A DNA stretch of 64,000 nt from an uncultured Halocynthiibacter sp. (GCA_947503035.1 CANNCD010000001.1:496001-560000); one strand, 5' to 3'; counted from the first letter of the stretch, positions 31,629 to 40,787 are shown. A program made the numbers and translations. The notes: generated by a model not told the origin, from the letters alone.

Positions 31629-33434
31629 ATGGCACGTGCACCTTTATTACAACTCTCCGATATCGCGCTAACTTTTGGCGGCGATCCTGTATTTTCTAAC
31701 CTGAGCCTCGTGGTTCAGCCGGGCGACCGTGTCGCCTTGGTTGGGCGCAACGGGTCCGGTAAGTCCACCCTGATGAAGGTGATGGCCGGCTTGGTTGAGG
31801 CCGACAGCGGCAGCCGCGTGATTGGGCCAGGGTCCAGCGTTGGATACATGCAGCAGGAGCCCGATCTGTCCGGTTTCGCGACCCTTGGCGATTTCGCGAC
31901 AAGCGAGTTGGACCCAAGTGACGCCTACCGTGTTGAGATGGTCGCCGAAGGGTTGAAATTGAACCTTGATGCCGATGTGGCCACCGCATCTGGTGGGGAA
32001 CGTCGCCGCGCCGCACTTGCCAAATTGCTGGCCGAGGCGCCCGAGCTGATGTTGCTCGATGAGCCCACCAACCACCTTGATATTGAGGCCATCGGTTGGC
32101 TTGAAAACGAACTGAAAACCACCCGCACCGCCTATGTTTTGATTTCGCACGACAGGGCGTTTTTGAACGCGCTCACCAAGGCAACGCTTTGGATTGATCG
32201 CGGCGAGGCCAAGCGCCAAGAAGAAGGTTTTGCCGGATTTGAGGCATGGCGCGATAAGGTCTGGGAAGACGAAGACATGCAGCGTCACAAGCTTAATCGC
32301 AAGATTAAGGCCGAGGCACGCTGGGCCGTCGAAGGTATCTCCGCCCGCCGTAAACGCAACCAAGGGCGCGTGCGTGCGCTCGGGGAACTCCGCGCGCAAA
32401 AGGCAGGTCAGATCAAACGCCAAGGCACCGCCGCCATGGAATTTGAAGCCGGTCCAAAATCCGGCCGCAAGGTCGTCGAGGCCACCGGTATCGCCAAATC
32501 ATTTGGAGATAAGGTCATCCTACGTCCCTTTGACCTCAAGGTTCAGCGCGGCGACCGCATCGCATTTGTTGGCCCGAACGGTGCGGGCAAAACGACGCTG
32601 TTGAAAATGTTGATCGGCGAACTTGAACCCGACGAAGGCACCATCGCGCTTGGCACCAATTTGGATATGGCCGTGTTCGACCAGAACCGCGCGAAATTGG
32701 ACCCCGACATGTCCCTTTGGGAAAGCCTGACGGGCGATCCCGACATGCGGGTATCAGGCAAGGCCGATCAGGTCATGGTCCGCGGCAACCCGAAACACGT
32801 TGTCGGATATCTCAAAGAGTTCCTCTTTGACGAGGCCCAAGCCCGCGCGCCTGTGCGGTCATTGTCTGGCGGGGAAAAGGCGCGTCTGTTGCTTGCTAAA
32901 ATCATGGCGCGGCACTCGAACCTTTTGGTGCTCGATGAGCCGACCAACGATTTGGACGTAGAAACGCTTGATCTGCTTCAGGAAATTCTGGGTGACTATG
33001 ACGGCACTGTGTTGCTGGTCAGCCACGACCGTGATTTCCTTGACCGCGTCGCCGCGACCACCATCGCCATGGAAGGCGACGGCAAGGCCACCGCATATGC
33101 GGGCGGCTGGTCCGATTATCAGGCACAACGCCAAGACACCGCAGTCATCGAGGCCGCCGTTAAGGCCAAACAGAAATCCGAAAAACCCAAGGCCGAAGCC
33201 GTCGTCGACGGTCTGACCTATACAGAACAGCACCGTCTGGATGAACTGCCCAAGGTCATGGAACGTCTTGAGGCCGAGATCAAAAAGCTCGAGGAATTCC
33301 TGATGGACCCGAATATGTTCACGGAACAGCCGGTGAAATTCCAAAAGGCGACAGACGCGCTTGTGGAACGCAACAACGCCCTGTCGGATGCCGAAGAGGA
33401 ATGGATGATGCTTGAGGAAAAAGCGGCCAGTTGA
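31629..33434 (+). CDS. ABC-F family ATPase (Uup-like)
   Basis: A 601-residue soluble protein with two ABC cassettes and no membrane helices. Cassette one has Walker A LVGRNGSGKST near 38 and signature ASGGERRRAALAKLL; cassette two has VGPNGAGKTT near 318 and LSGGEKARLLLAKI near 412. The inter-cassette linker (WEDEDMQRHKLNRKIKAEARWAVEGISARRKRNQGRVR) is basic and helical, and the C-terminus forms a coiled coil (RLEAEIKKLEEFL), pointing to Uup rather than EttA. ABC-F proteins act on ribosomes or on DNA-linked processes. Starts 38 bp after olsB. Confidence 0.95.
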   Translation: MARAPLLQLSDIALTFGGDPVFSNLSLVVQPGDRVALVGRNGSGKSTLMKVMAGLVEADSGSRVIGPGSSVGYMQQEPDLSGFATLGDFATSELDPSDAYRVEMVAEGLKLNLDADVATASGGERRRAALAKLLAEAPELMLLDEPTNHLDIEAIGWLENELKTTRTAYVLISHDRAFLNALTKATLWIDRGEAKRQEEGFAGFEAWRDKVWEDEDMQRHKLNRKIKAEARWAVEGISARRKRNQGRVRALGELRAQKAGQIKRQGTAAMEFEAGPKSGRKVVEATGIAKSFGDKVILRPFDLKVQRGDRIAFVGPNGAGKTTLLKMLIGELEPDEGTIALGTNLDMAVFDQNRAKLDPDMSLWESLTGDPDMRVSGKADQVMVRGNPKHVVGYLKEFLFDEAQARAPVRSLSGGEKARLLLAKIMARHSNLLVLDEPTNDLDVETLDLLQEILGDYDGTVLLVSHDRDFLDRVAATTIAMEGDGKATAYAGGWSDYQAQRQDTAVIEAAVKAKQKSEKPKAEAVVDGLTYTEQHRLDELPKVMERLEAEIKKLEEFLMDPNMFTEQPVKFQKATDALVERNNALSDAEEEWMMLEEKAAS

Positions 33435-33483
33435 GTGCGCTTACCTCAATCTCAGGGTGGTTTGTTAAGATAGAGAGTATCAG

Positions 33484-33822
33484 ATGGGTATTGAAATACT
33501 TGGCGAAACCTACGAGGAATTCAGCGGGGACGATGAAGCGCTTTGGCGTGGCGATTTGCTTTTACTTGACGAAGCTTGCGGCGACGATTGCAAAGCGTAT
33601 ATGGTGTGCATTCGCGATGATCGGGATGGGTTTCAACTCACAAACTATGTTGGGTACAAGGCAGGGGCCGCAATGAACATGACCATTCCTCGTGCGGCGT
33701 CTCAGCCTGAATGTATGAATATACGGCTTTCTTGGTTGCGAGAGAATTGGAGTGATTTCATTCCAATTGGTTCATTTGAAACTACAAGGTTTTTACGATG
33801 GTCGGCGAAGGCGGTCGACTAA
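33484..33822 (+). CDS. orphan Imm45-like small protein, 112 aa
   Basis: A 112-residue protein with the order GETYEEF-x-ALWRGDLLLLDE, GYKAGAAMNMTIP and a late SWLRENWSDFIPIG. This is reminiscent of the immunity protein 45 family (polymorphic-toxin immunity), but the match is from memory of pattern and is tentative. Base composition is visibly more AT-rich than its neighbours, with less biased codons, suggesting recent acquisition. The ribosome-binding site is weak. No toxin gene is beside it: the neighbours are an ABC-F ATPase and a CorC-type protein. It starts 49 bases after the ABC-F gene. Confidence 0.55.
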   Translation: MGIEILGETYEEFSGDDEALWRGDLLLLDEACGDDCKAYMVCIRDDRDGFQLTNYVGYKAGAAMNMTIPRAASQPECMNIRLSWLRENWSDFIPIGSFETTRFLRWSAKAVD

Positions 33823-33862
33823 CGCCGTGAATCGGAGTCAGTCAATCAACTTGATTGGTAAT

Positions 33863-35164
33863 CTACAACGGACGAATTTTCAGTCGTGAAATCCGGTTGC
33901 CTTCGCGTTCAAGGATCTCAAAACGATAGTCATGGAAGCTAAAGACCTGACCCGTATTCGGGATCATCTGGGCTTCGTGGATCACAAGACCGGCGATTGT
34001 GTTGGCCTCTTCGTCGGGCAATTGCCAGTCCAGCGCGCGGTTCAAATCGCGGATGGTGGTATCACCGTCAATCAAATAATGTCCATCTTCTGAACGGGTT
34101 GCGGGGATGTCTTCATCTTCGTCGAACTCATCGGTGATCTCGCCTACGATTTCCTCAAGGATATCTTCAAGGGTGATCAAACCCTGCAACGCGCCATATT
34201 CATCCACCACAAGAGCAAAGTGCGTGCGGCGGCGCAGGAATTCGCGCATCTGGTCATCAAGCGTCGTGGTGTCGGGCACAAAGTATGGCTCTTGCGCTAC
34301 GTCCATTACGTCGAATTTCGCAATGGCATCCGTGTCGCCGGACTGAACCAACTGGTTCATCGCGCGCAGAATGTTCTTGGCGTGGACGATGCCGACGATG
34401 TTCTCGGGGTCGTCCTTGAACACGGGCAGGCGGGTGTATTGGCTCTCAAGGCAGGTGGTCAGGATATCGGCCGGGGCGGCATCGGCATCAACCATTTCGA
34501 TCTGCGAACGGTGCAGCATGATTTCCTCGACCGCGCGATCATTCAGATCAAGCGCGCCCAAAATCCGGTCACGGTCTTCTTTTTCAACGATGCCCTCGGA
34601 ATGGCCAAGCGACAGCGCGCCGGCGATTTCTTCGCGCACGGCCAAGACATTGCCGTCGGGGTCGGTTTGAACGCCGACCATGCGCAGGATGAAGCGCACC
34701 AATTGACGCACGATCGACACGATCGGCGAGAACACGGTGATGACCAATTTGATCGGCCCAGACACGATGCCCGCGGCGCGCTCTGCATTGGTGATCGCAT
34801 AGGTTTTCGGCAAAACCTCGGCGAAAATCAGAACCAACAGGGTCATCACAAGGGTCGCGTAGACCACGCCGCTTTCGCCCAGCAATTTGGTGAACAGCGC
34901 CGTCGCAAGCGAGGTCGCAAGGATATTCACAAGGTTGTTGCCCAGCAGAACAGACCCGATCAGACGTTCGTTATCCTCGGTGATATCAAGCGCGCGCTCG
35001 GCCCCTTTGTCGCCCTTGTCGGCTTGCGAGCGAAGTTTGCCGCGCGACGCGGCCGTGAGGGCGGTTTCGGAACCAGAAAAGAACCCCGACATAACAATCA
35101 GGGCAAAAATCGAGGCGGCGGTGATCCAGAAACTGGTATCAAAGGTCTGTGAGAGTGTGCTCAT
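33863..35164 (-). CDS. HlyC/CorC (CNNM-type) membrane protein with CBS pair
   Basis: A 433-residue inner-membrane protein. Domains: DUF21/CNNM membrane domain (residues 1-190, with SGFFSGSETALTAASRGKLR and GNNLVNILATSLAT), a tandem CBS pair (about 200-335; YTRLPVFKDDPENIVGIVHAKNIL, HFALVVDEYGALQGLITLEDILEEIVGEI), and a C-terminal CorC_HlyC domain (350-430). Family members are linked to Mg2+/Co2+ efflux. Gene stands alone, convergent with the Imm45-like gene and divergent from the phosphoesterase. Confidence 0.95.
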   Translation of the reverse strand: MSTLSQTFDTSFWITAASIFALIVMSGFFSGSETALTAASRGKLRSQADKGDKGAERALDITEDNERLIGSVLLGNNLVNILATSLATALFTKLLGESGVVYATLVMTLLVLIFAEVLPKTYAITNAERAAGIVSGPIKLVITVFSPIVSIVRQLVRFILRMVGVQTDPDGNVLAVREEIAGALSLGHSEGIVEKEDRDRILGALDLNDRAVEEIMLHRSQIEMVDADAAPADILTTCLESQYTRLPVFKDDPENIVGIVHAKNILRAMNQLVQSGDTDAIAKFDVMDVAQEPYFVPDTTTLDDQMREFLRRRTHFALVVDEYGALQGLITLEDILEEIVGEITDEFDEDEDIPATRSEDGHYLIDGDTTIRDLNRALDWQLPDEEANTIAGLVIHEAQMIPNTGQVFSFHDYRFEILEREGNRISRLKIRPL

Positions 35165-35248
35165 TGGGCTTTCAATATGTTAGGTCCCTCTCTTATGTAG
35201 TCTGAAAGGGTTGCAATCAAGGGGCAGGCGCCAATGCAAGGATCAGAG

Positions 35249-36049
35249 ATGCAAATTTTGGACCTCGGAGACATCACGGGACCGATGATTTTGTTCGGTG
35301 GACCCTATTCCAATAGCCACGCGCTTCTTGCGCTGATGTTGCGGGCGGGTGAGATGGGCGTTGAGGGGCGGGCGATGGTCTGCACCGGCGATCTGGTGGC
35401 CTATTGCGGTGATCCGATTGGTGTCGTTGATTTGATCCGCAAGGCCGAGATCACCGTGGTTGCGGGCAATTGCGAGAAACAGCTGGCCGCGAACGCGATG
35501 GATTGCGGCTGTGGGTTTGAGGACGGAACCGCCTGTGATCTTTTGTCTGCGGGCTGGTACGCGTATGCGGATAAACATGTGACCGATGCGGCGCGACACT
35601 GGATGGGTGATGCGCCGGATATCGTGACCTTTACCCACCATGGACGCCGGTTCGCGGTGATCCATGGCGGGGTGCGGGATATCAGTCGGTTCATCTGGTC
35701 GACCAGCGTGGATGATGTTTTTCAAAGCGAGATCAGTGATATAGAAGCCAAAATTGGTGCATTTGATGTGGTTGTATCCGGTCACAGCGGGATCGCGTTT
35801 GAACGTCAGATTGGTCAACATCTCTGGCTCAATGCGGGTGTCATTGGGATGCCTGCAAATAACGGGAAACAGACCACGCAATATGTGACCTTGGTCGACG
35901 GGGTCATTGCGATCTGCGATCTGACCTATGATGTGGAGGGCGCCGTTGCGGCGATGACCAAGGCTGGCCTGACCCAAGGATACCACAGCGCATTACAGAC
36001 CGGCATTTGGCCAAGCCAAGACGTCCTGCCACCCGAGCTGCGCCGTTAA
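35249..36049 (+). CDS. metallophosphoesterase-family protein
   Basis: A 266-residue calcineurin-like phosphoesterase. The metal sites appear as CTGDLVAYCGDP (GD-x-x), VAGNCE (GNxE) and VVSGHSG plus IHGG; the canonical first motif GD-x-H-x-N is replaced by FGGPYSNSHALLAL, losing the first Asp-x-His. That replacement recurs in this subfamily as I remember it, so the enzyme may use a modified metal centre. Substrate unknown. ATG 35249 is preferred because AAGGA lies six bases upstream; ATG 35234 would add five residues. It converges with xerD (eight-base gap). Confidence 0.85.
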   Translation: MQILDLGDITGPMILFGGPYSNSHALLALMLRAGEMGVEGRAMVCTGDLVAYCGDPIGVVDLIRKAEITVVAGNCEKQLAANAMDCGCGFEDGTACDLLSAGWYAYADKHVTDAARHWMGDAPDIVTFTHHGRRFAVIHGGVRDISRFIWSTSVDDVFQSEISDIEAKIGAFDVVVSGHSGIAFERQIGQHLWLNAGVIGMPANNGKQTTQYVTLVDGVIAICDLTYDVEGAVAAMTKAGLTQGYHSALQTGIWPSQDVLPPELRR

Positions 36050-36057
36050 TCACGGTG

Positions 36058-36978
36058 TTAATCGCGGGCCAGCGGGTGGTGGTCTTGGACCAGCGATTTC
36101 AGCCGCTCTTCCAGAACATGGGTATAGATTTCCGTGCTCGACAGGTCGGCGTGGCCCAGCATGGTTTGGATGGCGCGCAAATCCGCACCGCCTGCCAACA
36201 AATGCGTCGCAAAGGCGTGGCGCAACACGTGGGGCGTGACCGCGTCGGGGGAAACGCCAGCGTGAACCGCAAGGTTTTTCACCAGAACATAGAAGGATTG
36301 CCGCGTCAGATGTCCCACGGCTGCGCGCGACGGGAACAGGCGGTCCGACGGCGGTTGGCCCTCGGCGCGTTTGGCGTCTTCGTCGCGGTCCCGAATTTTG
36401 ATCCATTCGGCAAGCGCCACACGGGCAGGGTTCGACAGGGGCACCATGCGTTCCTTGCCGCCTTTGCCCAGCACAAGGATCATCCGAGGATCGCCCCGTG
36501 TGGCCATGGTGGTTAACGAAACAAGCTCGCTCACCCGCATTCCGGTGGCGTATAACAGTTCCATCAAACAGGTATCGCGGGTGCGTTGATCCGCTGTTTT
36601 GCCCATGGTCCGCGCCGCATCCAACAGGCGGGTGACCTCGTCCTGCGTCAGGGTTTTCGGAAGCCGTTTTGCCCGCCCTGGTCCGGATATTTTGATCGCG
36701 GGATTATCCGTGCGCCAGCCTTCTTCGTAGGCGAACCGGTAAAACGTCTTAATCGCGGAAAGGCGCCGCGCGCGCGTTGCTTGCGATAACCCCGTATCGG
36801 CACAGCGCAGGATATAGGTTTCGATATCGTCCTTGGTCAGGGCCAGCGGATCGCGCCCGTTCGCCCCAACCCAGCCCGAAAAATCCAACAGATCACGGCC
36901 ATAGGCCTCTTGGGTGTTGCGGGCGGCGTTTTCTTCGGCGGTGATCGCGGCAAGGAATGTGGAAATCAGCTGCTCCAT
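36058..36978 (-). CDS. xerD: site-specific tyrosine recombinase XerD
   Basis: A 306-residue chromosome-dimer-resolving recombinase acting at dif with XerC and FtsK. SAM-like N-terminal domain (residues 1-95) and catalytic domain with the full active set: Arg148 (TGMRVSEL), Lys172 (GKGGKER), His250 and Arg253 (HVLRHAFATHLL), His276 and Tyr285 (LGHADLSSTEIYTHV). The chromosomal, phage-free context fits XerD rather than an integrase. Its start overlaps the stop of the upstream 507-residue exported-protein gene (TGATG), so the recombinase is coupled to two envelope-type genes. Confidence 0.96.
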   Translation of the reverse strand: MEQLISTFLAAITAEENAARNTQEAYGRDLLDFSGWVGANGRDPLALTKDDIETYILRCADTGLSQATRARRLSAIKTFYRFAYEEGWRTDNPAIKISGPGRAKRLPKTLTQDEVTRLLDAARTMGKTADQRTRDTCLMELLYATGMRVSELVSLTTMATRGDPRMILVLGKGGKERMVPLSNPARVALAEWIKIRDRDEDAKRAEGQPPSDRLFPSRAAVGHLTRQSFYVLVKNLAVHAGVSPDAVTPHVLRHAFATHLLAGGADLRAIQTMLGHADLSSTEIYTHVLEERLKSLVQDHHPLARD

Positions 36979-38501
36979 CAGGCTTGGCTCGGACGCAGGA
37001 TCATCAGTTGAAGTGCCGCGCGACGGGCGAATTCCTCAAGGCCGATGCCACGGAAAAACGACAGGGCCGCCCCCGCATCCACCATGTCGCCTTCGGGGCG
37101 CAGGGCGGCCATGGCGGTTAGGATGGCCTCGCCCAAACGACCGTCATCGATCAAGGGCGCAAAGGGACCAAGATCGGTCGATCCGAACGCCACCGCCACC
37201 GTGCGGCTTGCGTCATCATCGGCGATCTCTGTGGGCACGTTGCCCTGTGCAATTGCGGCCAGACCGGCCTCAAACGCGGTGGTTTGGGGGTGATCGCGGG
37301 CGATGGTTTCATAGTCGAGGCTGAGCATCATCAGGTGGAACGCCTCGGGGGTCGTAAGGCCCGTCATACCCGCCAAATCGGACCCAAACATCGCGCCCAG
37401 CGCCGGCAAAAGCCCGACGGATTGGAATTCGACATAGGTCGCGGGTAAGATCGCATCAACCGCCGCCGCGTCACCAAATTTTATTTTTGCTTCAAGGTCT
37501 TGCACCATGCGCACACGGTTCCAGACCCCACCGGATGCGGATGCCGTATTGGCCGAATAGATGCCCAACAAACGGTTCGTGGAAATGGTACCGGCGCGGG
37601 CCAAGATCTCGGCGGCTTCGACTTGGGATTTCCAGCCGGTCTGCGGGCGCAGATCGGAATGGGCATAGGCGCGCGGCAGGCCAACGATGGAAATGGGTTC
37701 GCCGATGGCCTCAAACATGCGGAATTCAAGCGGCGTTGGCACCGATGGCACGTTGGGCGGGGCTTCGCCCTCGAACAGCTCAGGATCAAGGAAGCGCGCC
37801 AAAAGAGCGTCTTGGTCGTCGGTGATGAAATTGAGCGCCTTGGCCGTATCAAGCGTCAGCGCGGCGGCGGACCAATCCCCGTTGCGTGCGAGGCAAAAAA
37901 TCCGCGCAGGGAAGCTGGGCGACAGTTCCGCGTTGGTTTGGAGGGCGGCGCAGGCGTCGTTTTCCGTGCCCGTCAACAGCGCCACATCAAACCAGCGACG
38001 GAACAGTTCGGGCGTCGTGGGACCGGCGCGTTCCAACAGGGCCTGTGCCTGATCAATCGCGCCCAGCGCCAACAACGCGTCAATGCGGCCAAAGAACAGC
38101 TCGGCGTCACGCGTGCTATCGCTTGGCGGGGCAAGTTCCGCCAGCAACAGCGTCATGGTGAAATCCTGCACGGCGGGCAGGGGCGTTTTGCCGTGACCCG
38201 TGAGTGTGGCAAAGGCGGCGGCGATATCTGCGCTGCTGCTGCTGCCCCATGCGTTGGACGGCAGGCCGATGTCGGCGGCGGGGATCAACCCAACGCCATC
38301 CATTTTCACGTCATCAAGGGACGCGGTGGTGATGGTGTCGATTGTGGGGCCGGCGATGATGATCTGTTCCCGTTGCGGCGCAGGGGCGCGCACGGAATCA
38401 GACAGCCAGTCAATCGCGGATATAGGTGTATCCTGTCCCCAAGACGGCGCCGCCAGTGACCCAAGGATCACCGCGACCAATGCTGTGGATCTAAAGACCA
38501 T
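36978..38501 (-). CDS. large exported protein of unknown function, 507 aa
   Basis: A 507-residue predicted periplasmic protein: MVFRSTALVAVILGSLAAPSWGQ is a signal peptide with cleavage near residue 22. The mature part is helix-rich and Ala/Leu/Asp-rich with recurring short paired helices (ELFFGRIDALLALGAIDQAQALLERA, DACAALQTNAELSPSFPARIFCLA), resembling a solenoid of TPR-like units, but I recognise no named family. The start overlaps the end of a small membrane gene by 11 bases, and its stop is coupled to xerD. This gene is located upstream of xerD with aroK divergent, an order I associate with Rhodobacteraceae. The role is unknown. Confidence 0.88.
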   Translation of the reverse strand: MVFRSTALVAVILGSLAAPSWGQDTPISAIDWLSDSVRAPAPQREQIIIAGPTIDTITTASLDDVKMDGVGLIPAADIGLPSNAWGSSSSADIAAAFATLTGHGKTPLPAVQDFTMTLLLAELAPPSDSTRDAELFFGRIDALLALGAIDQAQALLERAGPTTPELFRRWFDVALLTGTENDACAALQTNAELSPSFPARIFCLARNGDWSAAALTLDTAKALNFITDDQDALLARFLDPELFEGEAPPNVPSVPTPLEFRMFEAIGEPISIVGLPRAYAHSDLRPQTGWKSQVEAAEILARAGTISTNRLLGIYSANTASASGGVWNRVRMVQDLEAKIKFGDAAAVDAILPATYVEFQSVGLLPALGAMFGSDLAGMTGLTTPEAFHLMMLSLDYETIARDHPQTTAFEAGLAAIAQGNVPTEIADDDASRTVAVAFGSTDLGPFAPLIDDGRLGEAILTAMAALRPEGDMVDAGAALSFFRGIGLEEFARRAALQLMILRPSQA

Positions 38502-38625
38502 CAAGCGTCACCGGAACGCGATTTTCGGTCTGATCTGCGGAAATATCGCCAAAATACGCAAACCCAATAACGCCGGCCACCCCAATCAAGAGGAGAAACA
38601 AAAGTGGTTTTATCAATCGCGCCAT
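38491..38625 (-). CDS. small membrane-anchored protein, 44 aa
   Basis: A 44-residue protein read from the complement: basic start MARLIKP, a hydrophobic helix LLFLLLIGVAGVIGFAYFG, then a polar tail with DISADQTENRVPVTL. It is a type II-like single-pass membrane peptide or an uncleaved signal anchor. AAAGG precedes ATG 38625 at about nine bases. Its 3' end overlaps the large exported-protein gene by 11 bases, so the two are coupled in one leftward operon with xerD. No family known to me. Confidence 0.72.
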   Translation of the reverse strand: MARLIKPLLFLLLIGVAGVIGFAYFGDISADQTENRVPVTLDGL

Positions 38626-38746
38626 GGTCTGCTGCCTTTATTCTGATGTGCTTTGATGCACTTTTTTGTCCTTTATATCTGGTCTTCTTTGAAAAATCAC
38701 GCCATTCAGGAGAAGATAACGAAAATATGCGCGGGTGTTTGCCAAT

Positions 38747-39292
38747 ATGACCTACAAGTTACACAAAACAGTGGTGATGGTCGGAATGATGGGCGCGGGA
38801 AAGACCGCAGTGGGCAAGGCCGTTGCTGCAAAATTGAACGCGCCGTTTCTTGATTCCGACGAAGAAATCGTAAAGGCCGCAGATCGTAGCATCGCCGAGA
38901 TTTTCGAACGCGATGGTGAGCCGTTCTTTCGTCTCAAAGAAAGCCAAGTGATTTCCCGTCTGCTGGATGAGGAACGCGGTATTCTGTCCACCGGTGGCGG
39001 CGCGTTTCTGAACGCGGGCAACCGTGACATGATCGACGACAAGGGCGTATCCGTTTGGCTGGACGCCAGCCTCGAGGTGCTCTGGTCGCGGGTGCGGCAC
39101 AAAAACACGCGGCCTTTGTTGCGCACGGACAATCCCCGTCAGACCCTGTCGGACCTGTTGGATGCGCGTCTGCCCTCCTATGAACAGTCTGCGCTTCGGG
39201 TAACTTCGGCCTATGATCTTAGTATTGAAACCATGGCGGATCGCGTGATCGACGCGCTTTTGACCCGCCCTGATGTCTTGGAGAAACTATAA
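38747..39292 (+). CDS. aroK: shikimate kinase
   Basis: A 181-residue P-loop kinase phosphorylating shikimate in the chorismate pathway. Walker A is VGMMGAGKTAVGKAVA near residue 12, the shikimate-binding DSDEEI near 36, FFRLKESQVI and STGGGAFLN near 78 and RPLLRT near 122. ATG 38747 matches family N-termini; an in-frame GTG at 38735 would add four residues. A seven-codon ORF (38727-38750) ends across this start codon. The stop overlaps aroB (TAATG), the standard aroK-aroB pair. Confidence 0.96.
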   Translation: MTYKLHKTVVMVGMMGAGKTAVGKAVAAKLNAPFLDSDEEIVKAADRSIAEIFERDGEPFFRLKESQVISRLLDEERGILSTGGGAFLNAGNRDMIDDKGVSVWLDASLEVLWSRVRHKNTRPLLRTDNPRQTLSDLLDARLPSYEQSALRVTSAYDLSIETMADRVIDALLTRPDVLEKL

Positions 39293-40401
39293 TGCAAACC
39301 GTTCACGTGCCATTGGGCGACCGCGCCTATGATATCCATATCGGTGGCGGATTGTTGGCCGAGGCGGGCGCCCATATCGCGCCGTTGATCAAACGCAAAC
39401 GGGTGACCGTTGTGACCGATGAAAACGTGGCGGCGTTGCATCTGGATGGGCTGCGCGCCGGTCTTGCGGCGTCGGGCATCGAGATGGTGTCGCTTACGCT
39501 TCCTGCGGGCGAGGGCACCAAAGCATGGCCTGAATTTTCGCGCACCGTCGAATGGTTGCTTGATCAAAAGGTCGAACGAAACGATGTGGTCGTTGCCCTT
39601 GGTGGTGGGGTTATTGGTGATTTGGTCGGGTTCGCGGCGGCCGTTTTGCGCCGTGGCGTTCGATTTGTGCAAATCCCAACATCCCTCTTGGCCCAAGTCG
39701 ACAGCTCGGTCGGCGGTAAAACCGGTATCAATGCGCCGCAAGGCAAGAACCTGATTGGCGCATTCCATCAGCCGTCCTTGGTCCTGGCGGATATCGATGT
39801 GCTGGGCACATTGACCGAACGGGATTTTCTGGCGGGCTACGGCGAGGTCGTGAAATACGGTCTTTTGGGCGACGCGCCCTTCTTTGATTGGCTTGAGGAA
39901 AACGCGCCAGCCATGGCCGCGGGCGACAGCGAAAAACGCGCCTATGCGGTGAAACGCGCCTGTGAAATGAAGGCCGATATCGTCGTGCGCGATGAAACCG
40001 AACTGGGGGATCGCGCGCTCTTGAACCTTGGGCATACTTTCTGTCACGCGCTTGAGGCGGCGACGGGGTTCGGCGATCGGTTGCTCCATGGCGAAGGGGT
40101 GGCGATTGGCTGTGCCCTTGCGTTTGAGGTATCCGCGCGGTCGGGCATTTGTTCCCAAGAAGCCCCAAGCCGCGTGCGCGCCCACCTGCGCGACATGGGC
40201 ATGATGGTTGACATCAAGGACATCCCCGGTGATCTGCCCGACGCCGACGGTCTTTTGGCGCTTATGGCGCAGGACAAAAAGGTTCTGGATGGGAACTTGC
40301 GGTTCATTTTGGCCCGCAGCATCGGCGATGCCTATGTGGACAGCGCGACCAACATGGACGTGGTGCGCGGCGTGTTGCAGGACGCCTTGGCCGAGCGGTA
40401 A
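39292..40401 (+). CDS. aroB: 3-dehydroquinate synthase
   Basis: A 369-residue NAD- and zinc-dependent enzyme converting DAHP to 3-dehydroquinate. Motifs: VVALGGGVIGDLVGFAAAVLRRG near residue 98, QIPTSLLAQVDSSVGGKTGIN near 125, DFLAGYGEVVKYG near 180 (Lys), and zinc ligands in LNLGHTFCHALE near 245 and LLHGEGVAIG near 262. Length is normal. It is translationally coupled to aroK by a one-base overlap. A hairpin directly follows the stop codon. Confidence 0.98.
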   Translation: MQTVHVPLGDRAYDIHIGGGLLAEAGAHIAPLIKRKRVTVVTDENVAALHLDGLRAGLAASGIEMVSLTLPAGEGTKAWPEFSRTVEWLLDQKVERNDVVVALGGGVIGDLVGFAAAVLRRGVRFVQIPTSLLAQVDSSVGGKTGINAPQGKNLIGAFHQPSLVLADIDVLGTLTERDFLAGYGEVVKYGLLGDAPFFDWLEENAPAMAAGDSEKRAYAVKRACEMKADIVVRDETELGDRALLNLGHTFCHALEAATGFGDRLLHGEGVAIGCALAFEVSARSGICSQEAPSRVRAHLRDMGMMVDIKDIPGDLPDADGLLALMAQDKKVLDGNLRFILARSIGDAYVDSATNMDVVRGVLQDALAER

Positions 40402-40421
40402 CAGACGATTTTTATCGTCTG
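40402..40421. terminator. hairpin at the aroB / hypothetical-gene junction
   Basis: CAGACGAT (40402-40409), TTTT loop, ATCGTCTG (40414-40421): an eight-bp perfect stem starting one base after the aroB stop. It overlaps the last codons of the convergent gene at 40412. There is no T-run on either side, so termination strength is doubtful, but its position between convergent genes fits. Confidence 0.4.
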
Positions 40422-40747
40422 AGCGCGGGGCAATACCCGTCCAGCACAAGCGAGTATTTCGTGAACATCCCAAATAAGATGCGCCGTTCTGCAATGCAGG
40501 ACGGCGTATTCGGTTCCGGCCAATTGAGCCGATCCGTGGTATGAAGCCGAAGCTGTCGCCCATTCAAAGACACAAGGACCGTGCGGTTTGCCGTTGATGT
40601 GGTCTGGAACGCGGTCACATCGAGCGTTTGGGCGACGTGATATTTGATTTTCGCTGGAACAAAAAAGTGCAGTGGAAGAGTAGGGATTGCGATTGCAACA
40701 CCCAAGACTGCCGCCAATACGGGAAAGGATTTCTTTGAAATCTTCAC
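40412..40747 (-). CDS. membrane-anchored or exported protein of unknown function, 111 aa
   Basis: A 111-residue protein with a basic start and a hydrophobic helix at residues 9-32 (VLAAVLGVAIAIPTLPLHFFV), followed by a beta-rich polar domain containing two cysteines (PSCIAERR, DGYCPAL) that could form a disulfide outside the cytoplasm. I recognise no family. Base composition is more AT-rich than aroB and ssb. The ribosome-binding site is poor, and it lies between the ssb terminator and aroB. Called as a gene on length and signal-like N-terminus only. Confidence 0.6.
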   Translation of the reverse strand: MKISKKSFPVLAAVLGVAIAIPTLPLHFFVPAKIKYHVAQTLDVTAFQTTSTANRTVLVSLNGRQLRLHTTDRLNWPEPNTPSCIAERRILFGMFTKYSLVLDGYCPALRR

Positions 40748-40787
40748 GGGCGTGACTCGAAAAATTTATGTCTGAAATAAATAATTT

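Noticed and set aside
33843-33857. CAATCAA/TTGATTG dyad between the Imm45-like gene and the CorC-type gene
   Set aside because: Stem is AT-rich with no loop or T-run, and orientation does not match an FNR box.
38727-38750. Seven-codon leader ORF (MRGCLPI) overlapping the aroK start
   Set aside because: The AGGAG is 14 bases away, too far for good initiation, and no attenuator hairpin is nearby; probably coincidental.
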